NCBI GenBank assembly: GCA_015484555.1
Contig: WFMZ01000027.1
Coordinates: 1 to 64,000 of the forward strand
Reading direction: 5' to 3'
DNA length: 64,000 nt
DNA from: Hydrogenovibrio sp.
Lineage (GTDB): Bacteria > Pseudomonadota > Gammaproteobacteria > Thiomicrospirales > Thiomicrospiraceae
Part shown: positions 22,310 to 32,936 of the stretch, in pieces
How positions within the stretch are numbered: position 1 is the stretch's first letter
Layout of the letters: every line of letters starts with the position of its first letter
Made by a program: the position numbers and the translations under genes
The notes under the pieces: generated by a model
What the model saw: the letters and a program-made list of their open reading frames with translations, nothing else
Database searches by the model: none
What the model was told of the DNA's origin: nothing

Positions 22310-23356
22310 ATGTTTCGTAAAATTATCGGACTTTTTTCTAACGATTTATCAATCGATCTAGGGACTGCAAACACTCTTATTTATGTACGAGGAAAAGGAA
22401 TGGTTCTAAATGAACCTTCTGTCGTTGCTATTCGAACTAGCAAGCTGGGCTCTAACTCACGCTCTATTATTGCAGTGGGTGAAGGCGCAAAACTAATGCT
22501 TGGAAAAGAAAACCAAAAAATTGAAACTATTCGTCCCCTTAAAGATGGCGTGATTGCGGATTTTGAAGTGACTGAGAAAATGCTTCAGCACTTTATCCGC
22601 AAGGTTCACGAAGCTAGATTCTTTCAACCGAGCCCTCGTGTATTAGTTTGTGTTCCTTGTGGGTCAACACAAGTAGAAAGACGCGCTATTCGTGAGTCTG
22701 CTGCGGGTGCGGGTGCTCGCGAAGTTTACTTAATTGAAGAGCCTATGGCGGCCGCCATTGGCGCAGGTATGCCGGTCAGTGAAGCAACGGGTTCTATGGT
22801 GGTTGACATTGGTGGTGGAACAACAGAAGTTGCCACGTTATCGTTGAACGGTATTGTTTGGTCAGATTCAGTCAAAGTGGGTGGCGATCGCTTTGATGAT
22901 GCCATTATCAAATATGTTCGACGTAACTACGGCATGATAATCGCTGAAGCCACCGCTGAAAAAATTAAAAAAGAAATTGGCACGGCTTACCATGAAATTG
23001 AGCCTAAAACCTTAGAAATACACGGTAGCAATATTGCTGAATCGGTTCCTCGTCGCTTTACGTTAAATAGTAACGAAGTGTTAGAAGCTTTGAAAGAGCC
23101 TTTGGCATCAATTGTTAGCGCAGTTAGAACCGCTTTAGAGCACACTCCACCAGAGCTAGGGGCTGACATTGCTGAACACGGTATTGTGTTAACGGGTGGG
23201 GGCGCCTTACTTCGCAACTTAAATACCCTGCTTTCAGAAGAAACAGGTATACCCGTTATTATTGCTGACGACCCTTTAACCTGTGTTGCTCGTGGCGGCG
23301 GACGCGCCTTAGAAATGATGGATGAGAAAGGCATTGATGTCTTCTCTTTTGACTAA
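22310..23356 (+). CDS. mreB: Rod shape-determining protein MreB
   Basis: [28 protein letters not shown]. Confidence 0.98.
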   Translation: MFRKIIGLFSNDLSIDLGTANTLIYVRGKGMVLNEPSVVAIRTSKLGSNSRSIIAVGEGAKLMLGKENQKIETIRPLKDGVIADFEVTEKMLQHFIRKVHEARFFQPSPRVLVCVPCGSTQVERRAIRESAAGAGAREVYLIEEPMAAAIGAGMPVSEATGSMVVDIGGGTTEVATLSLNGIVWSDSVKVGGDRFDDAIIKYVRRNYGMIIAEATAEKIKKEIGTAYHEIEPKTLEIHGSNIAESVPRRFTLNSNEVLEALKEPLASIVSAVRTALEHTPPELGADIAEHGIVLTGGGALLRNLNTLLSEETGIPVIIADDPLTCVARGGGRALEMMDEKGIDVFSFD

Positions 23357-23378
23357 TTTCTGCACAGGATTTTAAGCC

Positions 23379-24269
23379 ATCGCCAAAACAAATACGACAC
23401 CACAAAAAGAGGGAACACAGTTCATCCTCTTTTTTGTTTTGTGCATTTCCTTAATGGTGTCCGACCACTATAGTCATGCCTTATCCAGTGTTAGAAATTT
23501 ATTATTAACGGCTATCGAACCCATCGAAAAGCTCGCCACCCTCCCGATAACAGCCTACCATTTTTTCCAGCAAGACTATGAAACCATTGAAGATTTAAAA
23601 CAAGCCAACCAGCGATTAGCCACTGAAAACCTACTTTTAAAAGCTGAACAACAACAACTTCCCCAGCTTCGCTTGGAGATTACTCGCTTAAATCAACTGC
23701 TAAATACGGCGAGTCAACTAGAACGCTCTAAGATTCAAATTGCCAATATTTCTCATTACAATTTAAGCCCTTATTCACAAACCTTCATGCTTGACAAAGG
23801 TTATTTAGATAAGGTCGACCCCAACCAATGTGTGATTGATTCCCATGGTTTAATTGGCTTAATTACACAAGTAACCCCAACAAGCGCTAAAGTCCAGTTA
23901 ATTACCGATGCCGATATTGCCATCCCGGTGAGAATACAGCGAACAGGACAACGAGGCATTGCTAAGGGCAGCCATTTTAATGAACTTTCAGTACAATTTA
24001 TTGCTAAATCTAGCTCTGTTAATATAGGCGATTTAATTGTTACTTCCGGCTTAGGCTCTGTGTACCCTAAAGGTTACCCTGTTGCCCGAGTAACCAGCGT
24101 GACTAAGCCAAAAGACCAGCCTTACCTTGAAATAAAAGCGCGCCCCGTGGCTAAAATTGGACAAGCAGATAAGGTATTAATTTTATCAAATGATATCAAA
24201 ATCCCTAGCAATTCCCTATTTCAAGGAGATAGCAAGTTAAAGTTGATTAGGAATGGAGCAGGAAAATGA
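23379..24269 (+). CDS. mreC: Rod shape-determining protein MreC, apparent ATC start
   Basis: ORF track starts at TTG 23439, inside the TM helix. In-frame extension reads (I)AKTNTTPQKEGTQFILFFVLCISLMVSDHYSH from ATC 23379, with AGGA at 23366-23369; in-frame stop at 23373 and no ATG/GTG/TTG before 23439. Confidence 0.75.
   Translation: MAKTNTTPQKEGTQFILFFVLCISLMVSDHYSHALSSVRNLLLTAIEPIEKLATLPITAYHFFQQDYETIEDLKQANQRLATENLLLKAEQQQLPQLRLEITRLNQLLNTASQLERSKIQIANISHYNLSPYSQTFMLDKGYLDKVDPNQCVIDSHGLIGLITQVTPTSAKVQLITDADIAIPVRIQRTGQRGIAKGSHFNELSVQFIAKSSSVNIGDLIVTSGLGSVYPKGYPVARVTSVTKPKDQPYLEIKARPVAKIGQADKVLILSNDIKIPSNSLFQGDSKLKLIRNGAGK
23404..23435 (+). terminator. Intrinsic-terminator-like hairpin inside the mreC 5' coding region
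   Basis: AAAAAGAGGGAAC-ACA-GTTC(AT)CCTCTTTTTT, long stem followed by U tract, 48 nt after the mreB stop. Confidence 0.6.
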
Positions 24270-24769
24270 GTGATAAAGTATACGTATTAGAGTTTTGCCA
24301 AATAAAATGGTTTTTAATATTTGGGTATCTAGCTGCATTTACGTTCGACTCTATGTTGAAGTTAAGCTTTGATATTTACTTTGCTCCCTCCTTAACCGTT
24401 TTATTACTTTTATTTTGGACCTCTCAACTTACCTGCAAAACACACTTATTTACGGCCTTCTTAATTGGAATTTTTACCGATACTGCCATGAATACGCCCT
24501 TAGGTTCTCATGCCCTTATATTCATATTACTGGTCTTTTTTATGCTACGCATTCGCCTCAGTTTTAAAAGCTACCCAGCATGGCAACAAGCCATTACTAT
24601 TGGCCTTTACCTAACCTTTGCCCAGGTTTTAAGCTGGGTTATTTTCGAACCCGTTCTGCCAAACAGCCAACTCATCAGCTTCTGGCTAGTCCCTTGGGTT
24701 TCTGCTATTTTGTGGCCATTTTTATATAAGACAATGCTCACACTTTCCCATAGAGCCATGTTTGACTGA
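24266..24769 (+). CDS. mreD: Rod shape-determining protein MreD
   Basis: Multi-TM, overlaps mreC stop, mreBCD order. Confidence 0.88.
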   Translation: MSDKVYVLEFCQIKWFLIFGYLAAFTFDSMLKLSFDIYFAPSLTVLLLLFWTSQLTCKTHLFTAFLIGIFTDTAMNTPLGSHALIFILLVFFMLRIRLSFKSYPAWQQAITIGLYLTFAQVLSWVIFEPVLPNSQLISFWLVPWVSAILWPFLYKTMLTLSHRAMFD

Positions 24770-24771
24770 TC

Positions 24772-26631
24772 ATGTCTTTCAAGCATCAACAACAACCATT
24801 AGCATTACTACATGAACAAAAATCTCTATTTCGTTCAAGGTTATACTTTGCACTAGGATTTGTTATTTTGCTCTTTATCATGCTAATTGGTCGCATGATT
24901 TATTTGCAAGTTAACAACTTCCAACATTATCACGCCATGTCTGAAGGCAACCGAATTTCGGTTGAAATTATCCCACCTGTACGCGGCAGAATTTATGATC
25001 GAAATAACGTTGTTATTGCAGATAATCGCCCTGTTTTTGTTTTAAAATTTGTCAAAAATGATATTAAGAATATTAATAATACTTTGTTTCATTTAAAAAA
25101 AACACTGCCCAGTATCCCTGATAAGGTTTTAAAAAAATTCTTTAACAAACTTAAACTTGCCAATAAATTTCGTCCCCTCTATTTACCCTTCTCACTAAAC
25201 GAAAAAGAAGCCGCCCATTTTTCAGTCACCAGTTATCAGTTTCCTGGTATTACGTTAACCGCTAAGTTAAAACGTTATTACCCCTTTGGAAAAAGTGCGG
25301 TTCATGCCTTAGGTTATGTTGGAAAAATTAATCAAAGAGAATTAAAAAACTTAGACTTAAAATCATACCAAGGTACTGAAGTCATAGGAAAACTAGGCGT
25401 TGAAAAGCAATACGAGTCACTTCTACACGGCTACCCAGGCATTCAACAAGTAGAAACCAATGCAAAAGGGCGTGTTATTCGTAAACTCGAAACACTAGCA
25501 GCAATTCCAGGACAAGACATTCAGCTCACTATTGATATAGAGTTACAAAAATATATTGAACAGCTTGTCAAAGGGCAAAAGGCATCTGTTGTCGTTATTA
25601 AACCTAAGTCGGGTGAAATACTTGCCTATGTGAGTGAACCAGGATATGACCCCAATTTATTTATCGATGGTATCAGCCAAAAAAACTATAATACATTGCT
25701 AAAAGATGCAGGTAGACCCCTAGTTAACCGGGTTCTAAATGGCCAATACCCACCCGCATCCACGGTTAAACCCTTCATCGCTTTAGCTGCCTTAGAGCAT
25801 AACACTATTCCTTTTTATAAAAAAATAAAGGACCCGGGTTACTTTGAATTTAAAGGCCACAAATACCGAGATTGGAAAAAATGGGGGCATGGTGAAGTGG
25901 ACATGGAAGATGCTATTACCCAATCATGTGACACCTATTTTTATAAACTTGGTCTGGATTTGGGCATTAAAAAAATTCATAATAGTTTATACCCATTTGG
26001 CTTTGGCCATACCACTGGCATCGACCTTTCTGGTGAGTCTCGAGGTATTTTACCTTCTAAAAAATGGAAAAGAGCAACCAAAGGAAAGTCTTGGTTTAAA
26101 GGAGACACCATTATTGCGGCCATTGGACAAGGCTATTTTTTAGCCACCCCTTTGCAACTCGCAAAAGCCACTGCCACATTAGCTAATCGAGGCAAAATCA
26201 TCCAGCCACATTTACTAAAAGAACACCTAAAAAACAATGAAAATAGACATAATTCCAACCCTATTGCCAAAAAACAAACTCAGATTGAAATTCAAAAAAT
26301 CCGCAACTGGAACAGAATCATTAATGCCATGGGTAAAGTCATGAAAGGCCCGCATGGAACCGCTAGAGCGGCCGGAAGAAAGTTACAATACCCTATGGCA
26401 GGAAAAACAGGAACCTCACAAGTCTATAGTATTGGAAAAGAGGCTTCTTATGATGCCAAAAGTGTACGCAAAAACTTAAGAGACCATTCCTTATTTATTG
26501 GGTTTGCGCCTATTAACAACCCAGAAATTGCTATTTCTGTTGTCATAGAAAATGCTGAAATTAAAGCTGCCCCCGTGGCGGTCGCTATCACAAATTATTA
26601 TTTGAACAAAATAAAACACCACGAGCCATAA
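24772..26631 (+). CDS. mrdA: Penicillin-binding protein 2
   Basis: GRIYDRNNVVIADN, PASTVKPF, KTGTSQV. Confidence 0.96.
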   Translation: MSFKHQQQPLALLHEQKSLFRSRLYFALGFVILLFIMLIGRMIYLQVNNFQHYHAMSEGNRISVEIIPPVRGRIYDRNNVVIADNRPVFVLKFVKNDIKNINNTLFHLKKTLPSIPDKVLKKFFNKLKLANKFRPLYLPFSLNEKEAAHFSVTSYQFPGITLTAKLKRYYPFGKSAVHALGYVGKINQRELKNLDLKSYQGTEVIGKLGVEKQYESLLHGYPGIQQVETNAKGRVIRKLETLAAIPGQDIQLTIDIELQKYIEQLVKGQKASVVVIKPKSGEILAYVSEPGYDPNLFIDGISQKNYNTLLKDAGRPLVNRVLNGQYPPASTVKPFIALAALEHNTIPFYKKIKDPGYFEFKGHKYRDWKKWGHGEVDMEDAITQSCDTYFYKLGLDLGIKKIHNSLYPFGFGHTTGIDLSGESRGILPSKKWKRATKGKSWFKGDTIIAAIGQGYFLATPLQLAKATATLANRGKIIQPHLLKEHLKNNENRHNSNPIAKKQTQIEIQKIRNWNRIINAMGKVMKGPHGTARAAGRKLQYPMAGKTGTSQVYSIGKEASYDAKSVRKNLRDHSLFIGFAPINNPEIAISVVIENAEIKAAPVAVAITNYYLNKIKHHEP

Positions 26632-27762
26632 ATGCATATTAACTTAAATTTCAAACAAAAAGTTTATCGCCGTAACTCTGGACTACTAAACACACTCCAC
26701 TTAGATGGCTGGCTACTGCTAGGCATACTACTCTTAATTATTAGCTCTAGTTTAATTGTGTTTAGCGCCTCTAGTGGAAATGTAGCCGTATTAGAAAGGC
26801 ATTTAATTCGAGTCGGATTTTCTTTCATTTTATTACTGGCTTTTGCTCAAATCCCCCCGAATATAATCAGTTTCTACACGCCTTGGATTTTTGGTATTGG
26901 TATGTTAATGCTGATTTCTGTCTTACTATTTGGCGAAGTCGGCAAAGGCGCTAAGCGATGGTTAGATTTTGGATTCACTCGCTTCCAGCCCTCTGAACTC
27001 ATGAAGCTCGCCCTCCCTTTAATGGTCGCTTGGCTCTATGCACACGGCACTTTTCCCCCTAGTAAAAGCAAAATATTTTCAGGGCTAGCTTTGGTAATAA
27101 TTACCGCGGGCTTAATTATTGTACAGCCCGATTTAGGCACCTCTATTCTCATTGCCATGAGTGGTTTATTTGTTATTTTTTTCGCGGGACTTTCCTGGAA
27201 ATGGATACTAGCAGCAATTTCCTTAGTCTCAGCTAGCCTTCCCATTGTTTGGAATTTTTACATGTATGCTTACCAAAAACAGCGTGTCATGACTTTTTTA
27301 AACCCCGAGTCAGACCCTTTGGGAAGTGGCTATCATATTATCCAGTCTAAAATAGCAATTGGTTCTGGTGGCATTGATGGCAAGGGTTACATGGGCAGTA
27401 CTCAAGCTCACTTAGATTTTTTACCCGAATCAACCACTGACTTTATTTTTTCTGTGCTAGCAGAAGAATTTGGTTTAATTGGCGTACTACTACTGCTTTT
27501 ACTTTACACCCTAATCATTGCTCGCGGTCTATACATTGCTTCACAAGCACACGATAATTTTTCCAAACTGGTTGCCGCCAGTTTAACCATGACCTTATTT
27601 GTTTATGTCTTCGTTAACATTGGCATGGTGAGTGGTATATTGCCCGTAGTCGGCTTACCGCTTCCCCTGCTTAGTTATGGCGGTAGCTCTCTAGTCACTT
27701 TAATGGTTAGCTTTGGCATACTGATGTCTATTCACACCCATAAAAAGCTACTCAAAACCTAG
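26632..27762 (+). CDS. rodA: Rod shape-determining protein RodA
   Basis: SEDS protein: FTRFQPSELMKL, FLPESTTDFIFSVLAEEFG, GLPLPLLSYGGSSL. Confidence 0.96.
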   Translation: MHINLNFKQKVYRRNSGLLNTLHLDGWLLLGILLLIISSSLIVFSASSGNVAVLERHLIRVGFSFILLLAFAQIPPNIISFYTPWIFGIGMLMLISVLLFGEVGKGAKRWLDFGFTRFQPSELMKLALPLMVAWLYAHGTFPPSKSKIFSGLALVIITAGLIIVQPDLGTSILIAMSGLFVIFFAGLSWKWILAAISLVSASLPIVWNFYMYAYQKQRVMTFLNPESDPLGSGYHIIQSKIAIGSGGIDGKGYMGSTQAHLDFLPESTTDFIFSVLAEEFGLIGVLLLLLLYTLIIARGLYIASQAHDNFSKLVAASLTMTLFVYVFVNIGMVSGILPVVGLPLPLLSYGGSSLVTLMVSFGILMSIHTHKKLLKT

Positions 27763-27870
27763 TATTTCATCCATATTAAGCCCATTGTTCTTCCCTATTC
27801 TTACTGGTTTAACGCTCGGTTTTATGGTAAATTATGGTCTTTAACTCCACCCTTTAATAAAAAGATTATC

Positions 27871-29043
27871 ATGACAAAACTTTCTAGTTTCTTCGCTCTA
27901 TTCTTATTTTCAATCTCCAGCGCATTTGCCGCAACCTTGCCTATGCCTAGCGTGGTGCCTTCTGCCCCTAATTCATCGGCTAATGCCTATGTTGTGTTGG
28001 ACTTTAACAGCAATCAAATTTTGGCACAAAAAAATGCAAATGAACGGGTAGAGCCAGCCAGTTTAACGAAGATAATGACCGGGTTTGTTATTATCAACGA
28101 ATTGAGCAATGGCAACATTCACTTAGATGACATGGTCACCATTTCTAAAAAAGCTTGGAAAATGCCGGGTTCAAAAATGTTTATTGAAGTGGGTAAAAAA
28201 GTTTCCGTTAAAAACTTAATTAAAGGGATGGTTATTCAATCTGGTAACGATGCCAGTGTCGCCTTAGCTGAACATGTTGCTGGCAGTGAAGAAGCTTTTG
28301 TGCAACTCATGAACAGCTATGCGCAAAAGCTAGGGATGAAGCACACCCATTTCATGAATGCGACAGGCCTACCAAATGCAGACCATTACACCACCGCTAA
28401 TGACTTAGCAAAACTAGCACGAGCCCTTATTCATGACTTCCCTGAAGAATACAAATGGTACTCTCAAAAGAAATTTACCTTCAACGGCATTACTCAATAT
28501 AACCGTAATAAATTACTTTGGCAGGATAGTTCTGTTGATGGTTTAAAAACAGGGCACACTCAGTCAGCTGGTTACTGCTTAGTGGCTTCTGCCAAACGAA
28601 ACAACATGCGTCTTATCTCAGTGGTATTAGGCACTAATAGTGCAAAAATGCGTGTACAGGAAAGTCAAAAATTATTGAACTATGGTTTCCGTTTCTTTGA
28701 AACTCATAAGCTTTATTCTGCAGATCAGCGTTTAAATGATGCTCGTATTTGGGAAGGACAGACTGATAATGTCGGACTAGGTTTAACACAAGACCTATAC
28801 GTTTCAACCCCCCGTGGACAATATAAAAACTTAAAAATTGAAACTCTTGTAGAACCTGAAATTAAAGCCAAAATTACAAAAGGGCAACCGCTAGGAACCT
28901 TAACGGTTTCACTAGAAGGGAAAAACATTGTTGAAAAACCTTTGGTTGCCTTATCAGATGTTGAAGAAGGCTCTTTCTTCAAAAAGATTTTTGACCAGAT
29001 TAAACTGTTATTTTTAAACCTTCTTTCTGCTATTGGTTTATAG
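27871..29043 (+). CDS. dacA: D-alanyl-D-alanine carboxypeptidase (PBP5/6 type)
   Basis: PASLTKIMTGFVI, SGNDASVALAEH, KTGHTQSAGYCLV. Confidence 0.93.
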   Translation: MTKLSSFFALFLFSISSAFAATLPMPSVVPSAPNSSANAYVVLDFNSNQILAQKNANERVEPASLTKIMTGFVIINELSNGNIHLDDMVTISKKAWKMPGSKMFIEVGKKVSVKNLIKGMVIQSGNDASVALAEHVAGSEEAFVQLMNSYAQKLGMKHTHFMNATGLPNADHYTTANDLAKLARALIHDFPEEYKWYSQKKFTFNGITQYNRNKLLWQDSSVDGLKTGHTQSAGYCLVASAKRNNMRLISVVLGTNSAKMRVQESQKLLNYGFRFFETHKLYSADQRLNDARIWEGQTDNVGLGLTQDLYVSTPRGQYKNLKIETLVEPEIKAKITKGQPLGTLTVSLEGKNIVEKPLVALSDVEEGSFFKKIFDQIKLLFLNLLSAIGL

Positions 29044-29062
29044 AAAATAAGGATTGAGCAAC

Positions 29063-29923
29063 ATGAAGCAAACTGTCTATCTTAATGGTCTATTTTGTCC
29101 GATGGAACAGGCTAGCATCTCGCCACAAGACAGAGGCTTTTTGTTTGGTGATGGCATCTATGAAGTTATTCCTGTTTTCAACCGAAAGCTATTTAAATTT
29201 GATGCCCACTTTGACCGCCTAAACAATGGTTTAGATGCCGTTTCTATTCGTAACCCTCATACGGCAGAAGAGTGGAAATCATTACTAAATCAACTAATTG
29301 AGCGTCACCCTTGGGATAATCAGTTTATTTATTTACAGGTCTCTCGTGGTGTGCAAATGATTCGTGACCACATGCCTGCCGATAATTTAACGCCTACTGT
29401 TTATGCCTACACCAATCCTTTAAAACCTGTTTCAGACAAGATTATTCAACAGGGAATCAAGGTCGTGACCTTAGAAGATATTCGCTGGTTAAGGTGTGAT
29501 GTTAAAGCCATTACCTTATTACCAAATGTAATGATGAAAATTGCCGCTAAAAACCAAGGTGCAGATGATGCTATTTTGGTTGGACGAGATGGTTTAATTT
29601 CAGAAGGCACCGCCAGTAATTTATTTATTGTTAAGCAGGGTGAATTATTTACACCGCCTACTAGCCATAAAATATTACCGGGTATTACGCGCCTAGTGAT
29701 TGAAAACATTGCTCGCCAACATAATATTACCATTCACGACCAAGAACTCTCCCAAAATGATTTAGAGCAAGCTGATGAAATTTGGTTAACCAGCTCAACT
29801 AAAGATGCTTTACCCGTTTGTACGTTAAATGACAAACCCGTTGGATCGGGAAAACCTGGTCCTATTTGGTTGAAAGTAAAAGATTATTTTGAAACAACCA
29901 AGCTTGCCATTATCGATAAATAA
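29063..29923 (+). CDS. dat: D-amino acid aminotransferase (class IV PLP)
   Basis: DRGFLFGDGIYEVIPVF, SEGTASNLFIV. Confidence 0.85.
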   Translation: MKQTVYLNGLFCPMEQASISPQDRGFLFGDGIYEVIPVFNRKLFKFDAHFDRLNNGLDAVSIRNPHTAEEWKSLLNQLIERHPWDNQFIYLQVSRGVQMIRDHMPADNLTPTVYAYTNPLKPVSDKIIQQGIKVVTLEDIRWLRCDVKAITLLPNVMMKIAAKNQGADDAILVGRDGLISEGTASNLFIVKQGELFTPPTSHKILPGITRLVIENIARQHNITIHDQELSQNDLEQADEIWLTSSTKDALPVCTLNDKPVGSGKPGPIWLKVKDYFETTKLAIIDK

Positions 29924-29980
29924 ATTGGCGCTTACTAAGTTTATACCTTACCTCATAAAATCACACAATAGGCACTCACC

Positions 29981-30265
29981 ATGACACAAGATCTACACAC
30001 TCCTGACAAAGAATCCTTAATAGAATTTCCTTGTGACTACAAATTAAAAGCTATGGGTAAAAATGCAGACACTCTAGTTGACTGTGTCTATGAAATTACC
30101 CAGAAATTTGCGCCTGATGCATCTAAAGATTCTATTGAGCTAACGGAATCAAAAGGGGGCAAGTTCGTCTCAGTCAACATCACCTTTCATGCAACTTGTA
30201 TTGAACAAATTCATGGCATTTATGGCGAGCTAAAAAGCCACCCAGAAGTATTAATGACATTATAG
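29981..30265 (+). CDS. ybeD: YbeD family (DUF493) protein
   Basis: [16 protein letters not shown], located before lipB. Confidence 0.88.
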   Translation: MTQDLHTPDKESLIEFPCDYKLKAMGKNADTLVDCVYEITQKFAPDASKDSIELTESKGGKFVSVNITFHATCIEQIHGIYGELKSHPEVLMTL

Positions 30266-30273
30266 TCACCCCC

Positions 30274-30897
30274 ATGCCTGTTCAATATTTAGGGAGCCAA
30301 CCCTACCTAACCACCTGGCAGGCAATGCAAGACTTCACCCAAAACAGAACGGAAGTGACACCCGATGAAATTTGGGTCGTAGAACACCCTGCCGTCTTCA
30401 CTCAAGGGTTGAATGGCAAAGCCGAACATATCCTAACCCAACCCACACATATTCCTATTGTGCAAACCGACCGAGGTGGGCAAATAACCTACCATGGCCC
30501 AGGCCAATTAGTGATGTATGTACTCATTGATCTCAAACGAGCTAAGTTAAGTGTCCGCCACCTGGTACACACCTTAGAAGATGCCCTTATTCAGTTCTTA
30601 GCAAGTTTTAATATTACCGCTATTGCCAGAGCCGATGCGCCAGGTGTTTATGTGAATCAGCAAAAAATAGCCTCCCTAGGCTTAAAGGTCAAAAAACACC
30701 GCAGTTATCATGGTTTGGCATTAAACGTGAATATGGACTTAGCTCCTTTTAAGCTGATTAACCCTTGTGGCTTAGCAGACATGGAAATGACTCAGCTTAG
30801 CGACCAGGTAAAATTAGACCCTCAAAATAACATCGATAGCTTAGGCGAAACCCTTTCCAAATACTTAATGCAACTGCTGCCCACTACCCAGTTTTAA
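30274..30897 (+). CDS. lipB: Octanoyltransferase LipB
   Basis: [32 protein letters not shown]. Confidence 0.96.
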   Translation: MPVQYLGSQPYLTTWQAMQDFTQNRTEVTPDEIWVVEHPAVFTQGLNGKAEHILTQPTHIPIVQTDRGGQITYHGPGQLVMYVLIDLKRAKLSVRHLVHTLEDALIQFLASFNITAIARADAPGVYVNQQKIASLGLKVKKHRSYHGLALNVNMDLAPFKLINPCGLADMEMTQLSDQVKLDPQNNIDSLGETLSKYLMQLLPTTQF

Positions 30898-30899
30898 GC

Positions 30900-30925
30900 G
30901 ACCCACCCCTGGCGATTTTTAAGGT
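30900..30925. repeat. CCAGGGGTGG-family repeat, single arm
   Basis: GACCCACCCCTGGCGATTTTTAAGGTT 3 nt after the lipB stop. Confidence 0.88.
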
Positions 30926-31023
30926 TCCACGGCTTATGAAACTGATTCGCTTCTAAAAACTTAAAAAAATTATATCGAGTATAATAATCACCTTATTATT
31001 AAATTAACCTGAAGAAAGTATTC

Positions 31024-32064
31024 ATGTCCAATCGTTCTACAAATTCCCAGTCAGCACCGCTTTATCAAGAAATTTCTTTAGCTTCTATTGATAATCGTTC
31101 GCAAGCGGAAGACAGCTTAAAGGCCAAAAATCAAGCCATGTCAAAAGGAGAGTATAAAACTAAATCTCTTAAACATATGTCTGATCCATCTATCCCTAAA
31201 CTAAAAAAGCCAAAATGGATTAAAGCCAAACTACCTTCTGCCAAGCATATTGGCAGGGTAAAAGAACTAAAAAGTATCTTGCGAGAGCAGGGTTTAAATA
31301 CCGTTTGCGAAGAAGCTTCTTGCCCAAACCTAGGCGAATGCTTTGGTAATGGCACTGCCACTTTTATGATTATGGGACACATTTGTACCCGAAAATGTCC
31401 TTTTTGTGATGTCACTCATGGCCGCCCTAACCCACTAGACAACAACGAACCTACTCAGTTGGCTAAAACCATTCAAGCCATGAAACTAAATTATATTGTC
31501 ATTACCTCGGTAGATAGAGATGACTTACGAGATGGCGGAGCCAATCACTTTTTAGAAAGTGTGAAAGCCATTCGCCAACGAACCCCTGAAGTTCAAATAG
31601 AAAGCTTAGTACCTGACTTTAGAGGACGCTTAACCATTGCTTTAGAAACCTTATCAAAAGAAGCACCCGATGTATTGAACCACAACCTAGAAACCATTCC
31701 CCGCCTATACGAAAAAGCCCGACCAGGCGCAGACTATCAAGGTTCGCTAGACTTATTACAACGCTTCAAGAAAATGAACCCAAACTGCACTACCAAGTCA
31801 GGCTTAATGGTTGGACTAGGTGAAAATATGGCTGAACTATTGGCCGTGATGCAAGACTTACGAGATAACCAAGTAGACATGCTGACCATCGGGCAGTATT
31901 TACAGCCTTCTGAGTACCACTTAGCAGTACAAAAATATTGGACACCCGAAGAGTTCAAAGAAATTGAAATTGCCGGACAGAAAATGGGCTTTAGCCATAT
32001 AGCTTCCGGCCCAATGGTACGTTCTTCATACCATGCCGACTTACAAGCCAAAGGAGAGTTTTAA
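31024..32064 (+). CDS. lipA: Lipoyl synthase
   Basis: [23 protein letters not shown] radical-SAM motif. Confidence 0.98.
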   Translation: MSNRSTNSQSAPLYQEISLASIDNRSQAEDSLKAKNQAMSKGEYKTKSLKHMSDPSIPKLKKPKWIKAKLPSAKHIGRVKELKSILREQGLNTVCEEASCPNLGECFGNGTATFMIMGHICTRKCPFCDVTHGRPNPLDNNEPTQLAKTIQAMKLNYIVITSVDRDDLRDGGANHFLESVKAIRQRTPEVQIESLVPDFRGRLTIALETLSKEAPDVLNHNLETIPRLYEKARPGADYQGSLDLLQRFKKMNPNCTTKSGLMVGLGENMAELLAVMQDLRDNQVDMLTIGQYLQPSEYHLAVQKYWTPEEFKEIEIAGQKMGFSHIASGPMVRSSYHADLQAKGEF

Positions 32065-32930
32065 TGAATACCATTAAACGATTTTTATTTAAAGACCTCA
32101 ATATTCGTGGCCAACACATTCAGCTAAATGAAGCCTGGCAAGAAATGATTGAAGATCGTCATTACCCTGCTCCCCTGCTATCCATGTTAGGGGAAATAAC
32201 TGCCATTACCGCCATGCTAGCCAGTGGCCTAAAGCACGAAGGTAAGGTCACGGTTCAGGTGCAAGGCAAAGGGCCTGTCAATCTATTAGTGGTTGAAGCG
32301 ACCAATGATTTGGATATTCGAGGCGTAGCCAAAACCAATGCAATGATTACCGAACAACATACTGTTGATGATTTATTAGGCGATGGCCAAATACTGGTGA
32401 CCCTTGAAAATAAAATGACACAAACGCACTTCCAGTCTTATGTAGCGCGTGAAGAAAATAGCATTGCCAAGTCCTTTGAAACCTTCTTAACCCAGTCAGA
32501 CCAGCAACCTTCTAAGTTATGGCTTTCTGCCAATGAAACAGGGGTTGGTGGCGTGCTTATTCAAAAACTCCCTGCTTCGCAAGATATTGATACCGATGGC
32601 TGGGAGCGTGTGCATATGCTTTCAAATACGGTCACCGCTGAAGAATTGATTATGCTTGATTCTGAAACCCTCATTCACCGTTTATTCAATGAAGAACTGG
32701 TTGAACTATTTGATGGCCAGCCTATTCAATATCATTGCCCAAAAGATAACAGCCGAGTAGATAACATGTTGCTTTCTTTAGGCAAGGCAGAAGCCCAAAA
32801 AATTATTGATGAACAAGGTGAAATTGTCGTACACAATGAAATGTGTAACTTCCATGCACGTTATAATCAAGATGATATCAATAAATTATTTACAGAAGTT
32901 TCTTCTCCAACCGAGACTAAAGAGCCTTAA
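32064..32930 (+). CDS. hslO: Hsp33 family chaperone with incomplete cysteine switch
   Basis: Hsp33-like throughout; C-terminus YHCPKDNSR...GEIVVHNEMCNFH. Confidence 0.9.
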   Translation: MNTIKRFLFKDLNIRGQHIQLNEAWQEMIEDRHYPAPLLSMLGEITAITAMLASGLKHEGKVTVQVQGKGPVNLLVVEATNDLDIRGVAKTNAMITEQHTVDDLLGDGQILVTLENKMTQTHFQSYVAREENSIAKSFETFLTQSDQQPSKLWLSANETGVGGVLIQKLPASQDIDTDGWERVHMLSNTVTAEELIMLDSETLIHRLFNEELVELFDGQPIQYHCPKDNSRVDNMLLSLGKAEAQKIIDEQGEIVVHNEMCNFHARYNQDDINKLFTEVSSPTETKEP

Positions 32931-32936
32931 ATCGAT

